DNA from: JBCCHY01 sp039028495 | GTDB taxonomy: Bacteria > Patescibacteriota > Saccharimonadia > Saccharimonadales > VXPC01 | Assembly (NCBI GenBank): GCA_039028495.1 | Contig: JBCCHY010000004.1 | Location: 1 to 48,707, forward strand | DNA length: 48,707 nucleotides | Reading direction: 5' to 3' | Shown here: positions 8,571 to 17,170 of the stretch, piece by piece | Numbering within the stretch: position 1 is the first letter of the stretch | How the letters are laid out: each line of letters begins with the position of its first letter | Position numbers and translations under genes: made by a program | Notes under the pieces: model-generated | Databases searched by the model: none | What the model was told of the DNA's origin: nothing | What the model saw: only the letters and a program-made list of their open reading frames with translations

Positions 8571-8876
8571 GTGACAAGCCCAACACGCCCACAAAGATGG
8601 GAGTTTGGTTACACGAATGAACATAACGTAATTTACTGTGCGGACCTACCCAATACGGAAATGAATACGATAGACGCGTTTTTTGCCAGAGCCAATAGTT
8701 GGTTCGACTCTCACGATATAAATTGTGGTGAGGGCGAAGTGGTGCAAACAGAGAACCCTAATGGAACAATATGCACTATACTATACGCCCCTAGGATTGT
8801 GGGGAGAGTGGGCATACTAGAGCGAATTTGGTTTGATGAGGGAAACATGCCTTCAAAAAAGCAAGACTGCAGTTAA
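8571..8876 (+). CDS. Hypothetical protein, 101 aa
   Basis: The frame starts with GTG directly after the TAA of the upstream gene and ends 8 nt before repeat element A. It has a mixed alpha/beta composition with no signal peptide or membrane helix. Visible segments are RWEFGYTNEHNVIYCADLP and TICTILYAPRIVGRVGILERIWF. I recognise no family. Tight coupling to the AdoMetDC-like gene suggests a shared role or translational coupling. Confidence 0.5.
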   Translation: MTSPTRPQRWEFGYTNEHNVIYCADLPNTEMNTIDAFFARANSWFDSHDINCGEGEVVQTENPNGTICTILYAPRIVGRVGILERIWFDEGNMPSKKQDCS

Positions 8877-8884
8877 ATAAAATT

Positions 8885-8955
8885 CACAAAACAATTACTC
8901 GTTCATTGTTTTGTGACTCCACTTCTGGTGGGAGGATCACCCGAGAAAGTCTCAG
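8885..8955 (-). repeat. Structured intergenic element, copy A (core)
   Basis: The element is read on the minus strand, in the sense of the CHAP gene it follows. The loop-conserved hairpin is an 11-bp perfect stem (CACAAAACAAT, 8885-8895, with 8905-8915) and its loop reads GAACGAGTA in sense. The GGTG/CACC hairpin (8927-8941) has loop ATCCTCC in sense. The flanking TCTCGG box is kept, but the paired P3 arm is degenerate. In place of the usual terminal hairpin it is joined to the second module (8980-9156). It fills the gap between two convergent genes. Confidence 0.7.
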
Positions 8956-8979
8956 CTTGTGAGTTACATGTGAATCCCT

Positions 8980-9156
8980 GGTGCTAAACCTCTCAGATGT
9001 GGAGGTAGAATCGAATTTTCTTGCGGAAGTTAGCTGATGGCTGTACGGAAAGGTACTGCCTCAGCTGAAACCGTAAAAGAAATTATCGATTATGGCCCAC
9101 AAGGCCTAGTCTAAAGAGCAGCTTTGCTGACTCTTAAACTAGGTTGGTCTGAAGGC
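8980..9156 (-). repeat. Second structured RNA module, copy A2
   Basis: The key hairpin at 9032-9066 has stem AGCTGA/TCAGCT, then GGC-A-GTAC, loop, GTAC-A-GCC in sense, with a symmetric A.A interruption. An enclosing TTTCTT/AAGAAA pairing lies around 9077-9084 and 9015-9022. A strong 5' hairpin, CCTAG...CTAGG with GCAG-type inner pairs (about 9105-9144), follows the CHAP stop codon. The same A.A hairpin and the ~55-nt spacing between enclosing strands recur in copies B2 and I2. Confidence 0.5.
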
Positions 9157-10332
9157 TTAGTAAAGGAACCAGTTGTAGGACGATACAGGCACCCAGTCAG
9201 AGTAAAACACCCTATTCCATCCGCCAATACCATTCATATCAGAGTACTTGAACATCGTGCCGTCAGCACTGACCTCTTCTACATAAGCCACATGACCATA
9301 CCTACTACCCCAGTCTTTTTGAGCAATTGCACCAACAACAGGAGTCTTTGATTTAGTGTAACCAAACCGCTCAGCACGATTATCCCAAGTGTTGGCATTA
9401 CCCAGACCGTTCGGAGCACCGGCCTTTGTAGCTATGTAATACGTACAGTGGCCATAGGCGTATCCGTTAGAACTGTATAAGGGGCTATAGCCGTAGACAG
9501 TCGTACCGGTGACAGGTGTTCGGCTAACGCTACTTCTAGAGACTGATGCTGTTCTGACTATTTTTCTCTCTGCATCCTGGAGAAATAGTAGCTCACCCTC
9601 TCCTGGGAGCTGATCATCGATAATATCGTTGAAGGCCAGCATTTTTTCTTTTGATAAGTCGTACTTATTAGCAATACTCTCTACCGTATCACCCTCGGCT
9701 ACTTTATGGACGATGCCTTTTAGGCCTTCTGGAGGTAAGAAGAGCTCTTCGCCTGCATCTAGAGAATTGCCTGTTAAACCGTTTGACCACTTGATGCTGT
9801 CAGAAGACGTATCAAAAGTTGTCGCTAGCTCATTAACAGTGTCGCCTTCAATGGTTACATAAGTAGTTATGTCGGCTCTAGTTTTAACGCTGTCATTGAC
9901 TACTTGGGGTTTTTCTGCGACGGGATCAGCCGCTACGACTACCTCTGAGAGATATTTGACATCTTCGGCCTGCTCGGTGATCCAATAGACTTCCTCGAGT
10001 CTACTGAGACGAGCCAGATTAACCGCTATATCAGCAGAGCTCAGTTGGTCTAGTGGTCTTGAAGTGCTGCTCTGTTCATCTACTGCTGATAGGTTAAGTA
10101 CTGTGGGCGTTGATTCGTCTCTACCGCCGGATAAAATGACGAATCCAAGAATAGCTGCGATCACAACTAGGTTGCCTACAGAGAATAGTGCTGCGTATAG
10201 CTTTCGTTTTAGTCTTTTTCTGGATCTTCCGTCTCGCCACGATGCAATGAGACCTGGAGTATCTTGTATTTTGTGTTTTCCGATTTCTTTGATTGTATCT
10301 ACTGTGGAGGTAGATGTATCTGATTTACGAAT
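9157..10332 (-). CDS. LysM-CHAP peptidoglycan hydrolase, membrane anchored
   Basis: This is a cell-wall amidase/endopeptidase. It has two LysM repeats (ADITTYVTIEGDTVNELATTF and KGIVHKVAEGDTVESIANKY) and a C-terminal CHAP domain with catalytic Cys in YGHCTYYIA and His in YGHVAYVEE, ending NWFLY. The first ATG/GTG/TTG in frame is GTG at 10164, which falls inside the membrane anchor. The frame upstream encodes the missing basic flank and helix start (RSRKRLKRKLYAALFSVGNLVV). No ATG, GTG or TTG exists before the in-frame stop at about 10390. ATT at 10332, 7 nt behind AGGA, is the best start and gives 391 aa. A frameshift or sequence error upstream is the alternative. Confidence 0.8.
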   Translation of the reverse strand: MRKSDTSTSTVDTIKEIGKHKIQDTPGLIASWRDGRSRKRLKRKLYAALFSVGNLVVIAAILGFVILSGGRDESTPTVLNLSAVDEQSSTSRPLDQLSSADIAVNLARLSRLEEVYWITEQAEDVKYLSEVVVAADPVAEKPQVVNDSVKTRADITTYVTIEGDTVNELATTFDTSSDSIKWSNGLTGNSLDAGEELFLPPEGLKGIVHKVAEGDTVESIANKYDLSKEKMLAFNDIIDDQLPGEGELLFLQDAERKIVRTASVSRSSVSRTPVTGTTVYGYSPLYSSNGYAYGHCTYYIATKAGAPNGLGNANTWDNRAERFGYTKSKTPVVGAIAQKDWGSRYGHVAYVEEVSADGTMFKYSDMNGIGGWNRVFYSDWVPVSSYNWFLY

Positions 10333-10417
10333 AGTATTTTCCTGCTCCCAAAAACTTATTGAATACGAGAGCTGCCTTTTTGTCTGATATTAATCCAGCG
10401 ACTAGTCTGGGTCGGAC

Positions 10418-10473
10418 AAAAAAGGAGTCTTGCTAGCCCTCTATCAGTTGACAGATTGCATCGTCAAAACTCC
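10418..10473 (-). terminator. Intrinsic terminator after the DUF11 gene
   Basis: On the minus strand GGAGT (10473-10469) pairs with ACTCC (10428-10424), with an inner TTGAC/GTCAA hairpin, and is followed by six U (10423-10418). It lies 83 nt past the stop of the 1003-aa gene and separates it from the CHAP gene. Confidence 0.55.
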
Positions 10474-10555
10474 CTAACATTTTAACATAACTATACAATG
10501 TATAGCAATATATTCACAAGATCTCTAACAGGAGTTACTACTCTAAAAAATCGAC

Positions 10556-13500
10556 TTATTTCTTGAATTTATTTAGATTACAGCCAGATTTTGTAGATTT
10601 CTCAGTAGCGATAGCGTGCATACTAGCCCCATCAGCTATAGCGCTAACTCTGGAGAGGCTGTAGATCTTTCTCCTTCTAGTGAGAGCAACTGCTGCTAGT
10701 GGCGCTGCTGCTAATGCTGTGCCGACGTATAGCAGGCTGCTTAAACCTAGTCCGGTGGCAGCGAGAGTAACCGTAGGCTCAACATTGACTGGATCGTCGT
10801 CTTGAACAGTTGTCGCACCAAGAACTACTCCTAGCTTGTCCGTTGGCTGAGCGTCAACGAGAGCCACACACTCACTTAGCTCGTCAATATCATCGCTGCT
10901 GCAGCGGTAGCGCCAGGTTTCGTCCGGTGCGAGCAGATCTAGTGAGTCTTCATCACCAGCATCAATCCTGCTAAGCCCTTCGCAGCTGAGTGTAAAATCA
11001 TCCTCATCAAATAGCAGGTACGTATTACCTGTATTTGTCACGTGTATTTCGAACTCTACTGTTTCACCGGCGGTAAACTGCACACTGTCACTCTCTGTAT
11101 CAGCATCTACTAGATCCCCGTCGACAACTACATACTTTTTGAGATCAATTGATGGAGTTGAGACGACTACATAGGCAGGATCGTCATCACTGACATCACT
11201 CAGTATAGATATATCTGCACCGGCCTCTGTAACTGGGTTACCTGTGACTGAAGCTGTATTCACCAGTGCTGTATCACCTGAGTTGTTGTAGCTAGAGGTA
11301 GATATAGCTGAAATTGTACAAGCATACTCCCATGCCTCATCAGTATCTAAAATACTATCCGTATCCGTGTCACCGGACACGTAGCTGAGTGAGGAGCAGG
11401 TTGTGTCCGTCAGATTATTCGTAGATGCATCTGTACCACCAATGTCTAGATCCTCAAGACCATCACCTGTTGTAATTCTGATCGTGTAGACTGCGTCATC
11501 ACCATCGAGCAATACAACAGACTCAGACTCTTTCTGAGCATCATCTTCGTCTCCACTTTGGTCGTCAACGTACTTTTTCAATAAAATATCGGCTCTAACT
11601 ATCTCGTAATAAGAAAAGTCTGAGTCGCTTACTGTGCTACCTGTGTGCTGTCCGTCAGCCGTTACCGTCCCCTCGTTATTGTAATCAGCCTCACCAGCAA
11701 CCCCGGTTGCCGTACATGTCATAGTAGCTGCTGGGGCAAGTGTACCTTGAGGACAGCTTGGGTTTACACCCGAGACAGAGTCGGTTACAGCTACGTTCAC
11801 TAGCGGCTCATCACCTGTGTTTGTAACGAAATAACTCCAGGTCAAATTCGTGCCCGTAGTAGTCACATAAGCATCTCCAGTATCGTCCTGGACGGTTGCG
11901 CCAACAGCTTCAGATATAGTGCTGGAGCCAGTTTCTTCTACAACCTTCTCTACATCAACATCAGGGTTGAATACCGGAACCGTGTAATGGGCATCGTCTG
12001 TATCACTATCGGTAGTGGTGCTAATGACTCCAGTACCCTGGACGGTTGCTGTGTTGCTGTAGTTTGCTTCTGTAAGGTGATGATATATAGCGGTATCTGT
12101 AGCAGTACAGGTCATACTGCTACCAATGGTAAGCGTTGTAGCTGGACAGCTCCCTGTAACAGTCCCTAAATCCGTGTCTGTAAGTGTGATGTTATTCAGA
12201 TCATCTGTACCTGTATTACGAATGATATACGTAAATGTTATTGGTGTACCAACTGTGGTCGCTAGACCTGGTGCACTGTCTTGTGTATCCGCACCAGCTG
12301 CTTCTGTGAGGGTGCCAGCTGAGGCAGTTTCTTCAACGAATTTTTCTACATCAATCTGAGGAGTTGCTGTAGTCGTATACCATGATTGATCAGTGTCACC
12401 TACATTTGTCGATGTATATTGTCCGTCTGCGCTTACGGTACCTATATTGTTGTACTCAGACCCAGTGGGGTAAGAACCAGCAACCCCGGTTGCCGTACAA
12501 GTCATAGTAGCTGCTGGGGCAAGTGTGGCTTGAGGGCAACTTGGGTTTACACCCGAGACGGAGTCGGTTACAGCTACACTCACTAGCGGTTCATCACCTG
12601 TGTTTGTAACGAAGTAGCTCCAAGTCAAATTTGTGCCCGTAGTAGTTAGATACGCATCTCCGACAACATCCTGTACTGTACCCGTAACTGCAGTTTCTGT
12701 GATAGTACTTGAGCCTGTCTGTTCTACGACTTTTTCTACATCAATATCAGGGTTGAATACTGGCACTGTGTAGTACGCATCGTCTGTATCACTGTCTGTA
12801 GTAGTGCTGATAACTCCAGTACCCTGGACAGTTGCGGTGTTGCTATAGTTCGCTTCTGTAGTGTGGTGGTACACGGCAGTGTCCGTAACAGTACAGGTCA
12901 TACTGCTACCAATAGTAAGCGTCGTTGCTGGACAACTCCCTGTAATAGTGCCCAGATCTGTGTCAGTGAGCGTGATGTTATTGAGATCATCTGTACCTGT
13001 GTTGCGGATGATGTATGTGAACGTGAGAGGTGTGCCGACTGTCGTTGCTAGACCCGGTGCACTGTCTTGTGTGTCAGTGCCAGCCGCCTCGGTGAGAGTA
13101 CCGGCTGAGGCGGTTTCTTCAACGAACTTTTCTACGTCAATGTCAGGTACGGCAGGTATAGTTGTGGTACAACTGTCCTGTTCCCCTGGACCCATAGCTG
13201 GACCAACCCAAAAAGTACCATCAAAATAATAAAAACTGTATGTATACGTCGTCCCAGGAGTTAGCCCGGTATCCGTGAACGAAGTGGATCCTACGCCATT
13301 TACGGTCGCGCCAGTTGCTACCGTTGTGGGGCCTATTCTATATATCTGAGATGTTTCACCACCCGGAGCGGATGTAATGTTCAAAGTTATTGAGGCTGTA
13401 GTGTCTGTTGTCCCAGTACAACTGATTGTGCCGTCTGTAGCGATCGTGCTAGGGGAGTTAACTGAGATGCTAAAAACCATTAGCAGCAAAGCTATGCTGA

Positions 13501-13567
13501 GTGTAATCGCCTGGATTACACGCAATCTTGTTTTGTTGATTTGTTTTAGAGAAAATTGTGTTTTCAT
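10556..13567 (-). CDS. Large DUF11-repeat surface adhesin with LAATG sorting-like end
   Basis: This 1003-aa secreted protein has a signal peptide at residues ~17-42 (IQAITLSIALLLMVFSISVNS) and a fibronectin-like first domain. It then has alternating DUF11/CARDB-like Ig repeats (PxIDVEKFVEETASAGTL... and PDIDVEKVVE...), where an A-B pair of ~262 residues is duplicated almost identically. Two more diverged repeats are rich in Asp. Near the C-terminus LAATG is followed by a hydrophobic helix and TRRRK, the order of a sortase signal (LPxTG-like). About 30 residues follow the basic stop, which is long for a classical signal. The role is probably attachment or a surface layer on the symbiont (inference). 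Start ATG at 13567. Confidence 0.85.
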   Translation of the reverse strand: MKTQFSLKQINKTRLRVIQAITLSIALLLMVFSISVNSPSTIATDGTISCTGTTDTTASITLNITSAPGGETSQIYRIGPTTVATGATVNGVGSTSFTDTGLTPGTTYTYSFYYFDGTFWVGPAMGPGEQDSCTTTIPAVPDIDVEKFVEETASAGTLTEAAGTDTQDSAPGLATTVGTPLTFTYIIRNTGTDDLNNITLTDTDLGTITGSCPATTLTIGSSMTCTVTDTAVYHHTTEANYSNTATVQGTGVISTTTDSDTDDAYYTVPVFNPDIDVEKVVEQTGSSTITETAVTGTVQDVVGDAYLTTTGTNLTWSYFVTNTGDEPLVSVAVTDSVSGVNPSCPQATLAPAATMTCTATGVAGSYPTGSEYNNIGTVSADGQYTSTNVGDTDQSWYTTTATPQIDVEKFVEETASAGTLTEAAGADTQDSAPGLATTVGTPITFTYIIRNTGTDDLNNITLTDTDLGTVTGSCPATTLTIGSSMTCTATDTAIYHHLTEANYSNTATVQGTGVISTTTDSDTDDAHYTVPVFNPDVDVEKVVEETGSSTISEAVGATVQDDTGDAYVTTTGTNLTWSYFVTNTGDEPLVNVAVTDSVSGVNPSCPQGTLAPAATMTCTATGVAGEADYNNEGTVTADGQHTGSTVSDSDFSYYEIVRADILLKKYVDDQSGDEDDAQKESESVVLLDGDDAVYTIRITTGDGLEDLDIGGTDASTNNLTDTTCSSLSYVSGDTDTDSILDTDEAWEYACTISAISTSSYNNSGDTALVNTASVTGNPVTEAGADISILSDVSDDDPAYVVVSTPSIDLKKYVVVDGDLVDADTESDSVQFTAGETVEFEIHVTNTGNTYLLFDEDDFTLSCEGLSRIDAGDEDSLDLLAPDETWRYRCSSDDIDELSECVALVDAQPTDKLGVVLGATTVQDDDPVNVEPTVTLAATGLGLSSLLYVGTALAAAPLAAVALTRRRKIYSLSRVSAIADGASMHAIATEKSTKSGCNLNKFKK
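11580..13146 (-). repeat. Tandem ~786-bp duplication inside the DUF11 gene
   Basis: The block encoding IDVEKFVEETASAGTL... begins near 13143 and again near 12357, a spacing of about 786 bp with conserved order of both Ig modules. DNA identity is high but not perfect, with scattered synonymous changes, so it is an old in-frame duplication and not an assembly stutter. Confidence 0.8.
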
Positions 13568-13873
13568 GAGCCTTTTGTCTTTGTTGTTACATATTCATGA
13601 GTTACAAACTTCAGATCCCGAAGCATAGAACCAGCTTCTTCAGAAAAAGAAGCAAGCAACCCAAACAAAAACAGTTCAGCTGATCCCTGATGTAAGTTTT
13701 TTAAGTTTTTATTTCTCGCAGTTACCTGAAATAATGCCAAACCATAACCACAATGTCAACAAGAATATACCCCACTGACTTCGAACCGTTTTTGAACTTT
13801 ACTGCAGAAGCTTGCTGGTAGCCGGTGACTCGAAGCCCTCAGACGTGCTGATCCCTGCATTTGCATAAAAGTG

Positions 13874-13972
13874 AGTCATGAGTGATTACTTGCTCATCAT
13901 TCATGACTTCTATCCTAGTGGGAGGATCACCCGAGACAGCTCGCTGTCCCAGCGTCTAAGGAGGGTGTCGCT
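13874..13972 (-). repeat. Structured intergenic element, copy B (core)
   Basis: The loop hairpin at 13874-13908 has a 13-bp stem with one G.U and loop GAGCAAGTA in sense. P2 carries loop ATCCTCC. P3 is CTGGGACAGC paired with GCTGTCTCGG. GACGC and the CCTTA of the P4 arm are present, but the terminal hairpin is interrupted by the second module (13981-14152). It lies downstream of mltG in mltG sense. Confidence 0.75.
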
Positions 13973-13980
13973 CGCACAGA

Positions 13981-14152
13981 CCTAAACCCCTCAGCTCGAA
14001 TACTATTTGGAAATTCTCAAGCTAAAACGCAGAGAGGTGTACAAAAGGTACTCCGACCGAGTATTTAGATTAGAGAAATATCCAAAGAGTGCCGAGAAGA
14101 GCCAGTGCTGCTAGCTACGCTAGCAGGCAGGGCTCTGGCTGAGGGGTTTAGG
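13981..14152 (-). repeat. Second structured RNA module, copy B2
   Basis: It is closed by a perfect 14-bp pairing of CCTAAACCCCTCAG (13981-13994) with 14139-14152. This stem contains the mltG stop codon (14148-14150). Inside are a strong hairpin with arms CTGCTAGC/GCTAGCAG (about 14107-14126) and the A.A hairpin GG-A-GTAC, CTTTT, GTAC-A-CC (14036-14054). An enclosing TTCTC/GAGAA pairing lies at 14073-14077 and 14014-14018. Confidence 0.55.
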
Positions 14153-15194
14153 GGAGTTTGCAGAGTTCTATGCAGTAAGTCGCGGCATCCCTATTATGTC
14201 CCGCCAGAGTCTCATTGAAATACGTCGTACCATTATCTCCCGCTACGAAATAGAGGTACTCTGTATCTGCAGGGTACGCTACTGATCTAAGCGTAGATTT
14301 ACTGAAATTGCTTATTGGACCAGGTGGCAAACCACCATAAAGCCTGGTGTTGTATGGGTTATCGAGGCTCGGGCTTGCTCTACCGCCAAATACTTCAGCT
14401 GCATAGAAGAATGTCACATCCGATCCCAGCTGAATGCCCTCTCTATATCGTTTTAGAAATACCTGTGCTACCTTGGGCTTATCGTCCTCGTTACTAACTT
14501 CTTTTTCGACAATTGATGCAAATATAACAGCTTGAGGAATAGTTACGTCCTGATTAGCGAGACCCGTCAATATGTCTCTGTCAAACGCCTCGTTCATCTG
14601 GTCTAGAGATTTTTCAACTATTTCTACAGCAGTGGTTTCCCTGCCTGCAAAAAAAGTCTCTGGGAATAAATAGCCCTCTAGCGTGCCGGTCTCTTGTAGA
14701 TATGCATATAGAGGATGGTCAATATAGTTACGTATATCTAGGGCAGCGTCAACATCCGCAGCACTAAAACCCTGACTGACGAGTGATTCGGAGATCTGAT
14801 CAAGCCTCAAACCAGGCAGAATTGTGACCGCTCTAGACTCTTTCTGCCCAAATGACAATATGTCGACTATCTCTGATACTGAGTTAGATGGTGAGACTGT
14901 AAACTCTCCTGCCTGCAAGTTGGCGTCATTAAGCCTAACGTGCCACTCAAACGCAGTTGCGCTTTTGATGATTGACCTTTCTTCCAGCTTTGCTGCTATA
15001 GAAGCTACAGAGCTGCCTTCAGAAATAGTCAGTGGCAGCTTCTCTCCAGATTCGGGGCTAATAGCCTTGAGGTTACCGTTATACCATCTAACCACAAGTA
15101 AACAGGTCACAGCTAGCGCAAGAAGTAGTACGACGCACAGCTTCAAAAACAGCACCCCTTTTGAAGCTTTTTTATTTTTGACTGAAAAAGTCAT
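14148..15194 (-). CDS. mltG: Endolytic murein transglycosylase MltG (YceG-like)
   Basis: This enzyme cuts nascent glycan strands and sets their length at the division site. The 348-aa protein has an N-terminal membrane helix (residues ~13-34, VLFLKLCVVLLLALAVTCLLV). A LysM-like YceG subdomain follows (LTISEGSSVASIAAKLEE). The catalytic domain has ILPGLRLDQIS, GYLFPETFF, IFASIVEKEV (catalytic Glu in ASIVEKE), LGSDVTFFYA, YNTRLYGGLPPGPISN and YFVAGDNGTTYFNETLAGHN. The start overlaps the ruvX stop (ATGA). It is last in the ftsA operon. Confidence 0.95.
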   Translation of the reverse strand: MTFSVKNKKASKGVLFLKLCVVLLLALAVTCLLVVRWYNGNLKAISPESGEKLPLTISEGSSVASIAAKLEERSIIKSATAFEWHVRLNDANLQAGEFTVSPSNSVSEIVDILSFGQKESRAVTILPGLRLDQISESLVSQGFSAADVDAALDIRNYIDHPLYAYLQETGTLEGYLFPETFFAGRETTAVEIVEKSLDQMNEAFDRDILTGLANQDVTIPQAVIFASIVEKEVSNEDDKPKVAQVFLKRYREGIQLGSDVTFFYAAEVFGGRASPSLDNPYNTRLYGGLPPGPISNFSKSTLRSVAYPADTEYLYFVAGDNGTTYFNETLAGHNRDAATYCIELCKLP

Positions 15195-15586
15195 ACATTC
15201 GTACCCTTTAGATAATCATCCAGAATAACACAAGCGGCGATATCATCGATATGCTTGTCTGACGCAGTGCTAGCCCGTGACCTAGCCTCAACTGAGGACA
15301 GGGTCTCGTCCCAAGATATATATTCGGCATCAGTACGTAGCGACTGCTTAAGCTGCTCAATCCAGTTGAGGATCTTGTGCGACTGAGGGGTGAGCTCGCC
15401 GCTCAGGTTTCGAGGTACTCCGACAATTATTGACACAGGCATTAGTTCATCAACCAGTTTTTGAAGTGAAGAGAATAGATTATCATCATTATCCAATATC
15501 GTGATTGGCTCTGGTATACGAGCCAGACTACTGGCGCGCGCCACACCGACTCGCTTGTCACCATAATCAATCCCAATTAGCTCCAC
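15191..15586 (-). CDS. ruvX: RuvX/YqgF, putative Holliday junction resolvase or RNA nuclease
   Basis: This 131-aa RNase H-fold protein has the family motifs IGIDYGDKRVGVARA (first acidic residue), VGVPRNLSGELTPQS, WDETLSSVEA and a final Asp in DDIAACVILDDYL. YqgF is linked to 16S rRNA 5' processing in E. coli and to Holliday junction resolution in mycobacteria. It is coupled to mltG by a 4-bp overlap and shares one base with the upstream gene. Confidence 0.9.
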   Translation of the reverse strand: MELIGIDYGDKRVGVARASSLARIPEPITILDNDDNLFSSLQKLVDELMPVSIIVGVPRNLSGELTPQSHKILNWIEQLKQSLRTDAEYISWDETLSSVEARSRASTASDKHIDDIAACVILDDYLKGTNV

Positions 15587-17163
15587 TAATTATTCCCATT
15601 AATCACAATTGTGACTTTGCTTTGATCGCTTGGTATGGACGTTGACCAGAGAGGACTGGTAGAAACTTCGACTGACTTGACACCCTCTAGCTGCCTGATG
15701 TCTGTGGCTGCTTCATCCCCTGGCCTTCCAAGGACTGCTTGATAAACCTGGTCCTCTGTTAGTAGCAGTCCTGCGAGGGCATTCAGCTTTACGACCACAC
15801 TATATCCATTGGTTGTTTCGGTAGAGCTATAGTTTGCACTACTCAGACCACTATCGATTATTTTTAGCGTTCCTGCTTTAGCCTCCAATTGTGGTAGAAC
15901 AATCGCCAGGACATCAGTCTCTTTGATCCCAGACATGGTGTAGGAGATGGCTTGGCTGATCGTCCCTTTGTCCACCTCCTGGTCAACCTCTACATCTATC
16001 TGTAACTCCCCTGGAGTCGCTATAAAGGTGTCTTCTAGCGGAATCAGACCCTGCTCCGTTAGCTCTTGAACCAGCTCTTCACGGGCGTCCTGATCTCTAC
16101 GGGCTATGTCTATCTTATTACCAGCATCATCGATATCTATCTGCTGAATCACGGCAACGACATCACTACTACCACCTGTCATATCTGCACCGAATGCAGT
16201 AATGCCGCTAGGGCTACCGGCAATCGTGTAGTTTCTAGAACCTAGATTGTACTGATCGCCTGGCTCTTGGGCGACGACTGTTATTGTCTTGACGTGCCCA
16301 CCAGTTGATTTGCATATCGAGTCTGACGTAAAGTTGCCGGAATCGAGACTGACATCAACCTGACTAATAAATGTCAGGTTGGCGGCACTAAAACCAGTTC
16401 CGGAATCAAGTGTTAGGGGGCTATCAGAGCAGTTCGATATCGTCACGAGGCCCGACGCTTGCGTACCAACCTGCTTTTCACCAGTCGCTGTTACTTGTTC
16501 GCTGAGATCATCCCTACTTGAGACCTCAGTGTATACCACTGTCTCAACCGCATCCTCTGGAGCCTCGAGCACGGCCGATATATTGCTCTGCAGGCTTATT
16601 GAACGAGCGTTCGTTTCAATGGTCAGCGTAGCCTTTGGGAGCACCCGATACATTACGTACCAAGCAACTGGCAGCAGCAGTAACACTAGTAGGGCCAAGA
16701 TTAAACGCAAACGGAAAGCCTCAAAATTGGGTACCTTGAACTTCTTTGGTTTAGATTTCTTAGACGGTTTAGTCTTTTTAATGGTGTCTTTGGCTGGATT
16801 CTGCTTGGATTCTGACTCGTGATTGGCGTGCTTTACAGGCTGCTCCTTGGCTGCAGGCAGAGTCTTTTTCTCTGGGATGGATGGTTTGGAGCTGACTGTC
16901 TTTGCCGTATACATGCCCACATTCGCAGCTACTTGCTCGACGTTGCGGTCCTTTGTTACGAGAACAAGCTTTTTGTCTGTGTCTACGGCTGCCTTGTTGA
17001 GTAGCTTCATATTTACCAGACTCTTAAGTAGCTCTGAACGCTTGGGTATAACAAGTGCTACTATATCAGTCTTGGCTGCTTTGACACGTTCTATAACCGA
17101 AGTTATGTCATCTTCGGCGTCTATATAAATATTGTCTTTGCTGGTTTGCTTTTTTTCGCTCAC
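15586..17163 (-). CDS. CPR-type membrane protein with extracytoplasmic beta domains
   Basis: This is a 525-aa protein. Residues 1-95 form an alpha/beta cytoplasmic domain (DDITSVIERVKAAKTDIVALVIPKRSELLKSLVNMKLL), followed by a Lys/Ser/Pro-rich linker to ~145. One membrane helix follows (LRLILALLVLLLLPVAWYVMY), then an outside region with beta-rich segments resembling baseplate J-like/Ig modules. Proteins of this layout are common in Saccharibacteria next to division genes, but I know no assigned function. It lies between ftsA and ruvX, so a link to septal wall synthesis is inferred. Confidence 0.65.
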   Translation of the reverse strand: MSEKKQTSKDNIYIDAEDDITSVIERVKAAKTDIVALVIPKRSELLKSLVNMKLLNKAAVDTDKKLVLVTKDRNVEQVAANVGMYTAKTVSSKPSIPEKKTLPAAKEQPVKHANHESESKQNPAKDTIKKTKPSKKSKPKKFKVPNFEAFRLRLILALLVLLLLPVAWYVMYRVLPKATLTIETNARSISLQSNISAVLEAPEDAVETVVYTEVSSRDDLSEQVTATGEKQVGTQASGLVTISNCSDSPLTLDSGTGFSAANLTFISQVDVSLDSGNFTSDSICKSTGGHVKTITVVAQEPGDQYNLGSRNYTIAGSPSGITAFGADMTGGSSDVVAVIQQIDIDDAGNKIDIARRDQDAREELVQELTEQGLIPLEDTFIATPGELQIDVEVDQEVDKGTISQAISYTMSGIKETDVLAIVLPQLEAKAGTLKIIDSGLSSANYSSTETTNGYSVVVKLNALAGLLLTEDQVYQAVLGRPGDEAATDIRQLEGVKSVEVSTSPLWSTSIPSDQSKVTIVINGNN

Positions 17164-17170
17164 GGATTAA

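Noticed and set aside
9034..9115. A 25-codon frame starting MAVRKGTASAETVKE on the plus strand
   Set aside because: It lies inside structured module A2, has no ribosome site and is not kept in copies B2 or I2.
11987..13229. Several 60-120 aa plus-strand frames opposite the DUF11 gene
   Set aside because: They mirror the Thr/Ser/Val repeats of the real gene, have no ribosome sites and repeat with the duplication.
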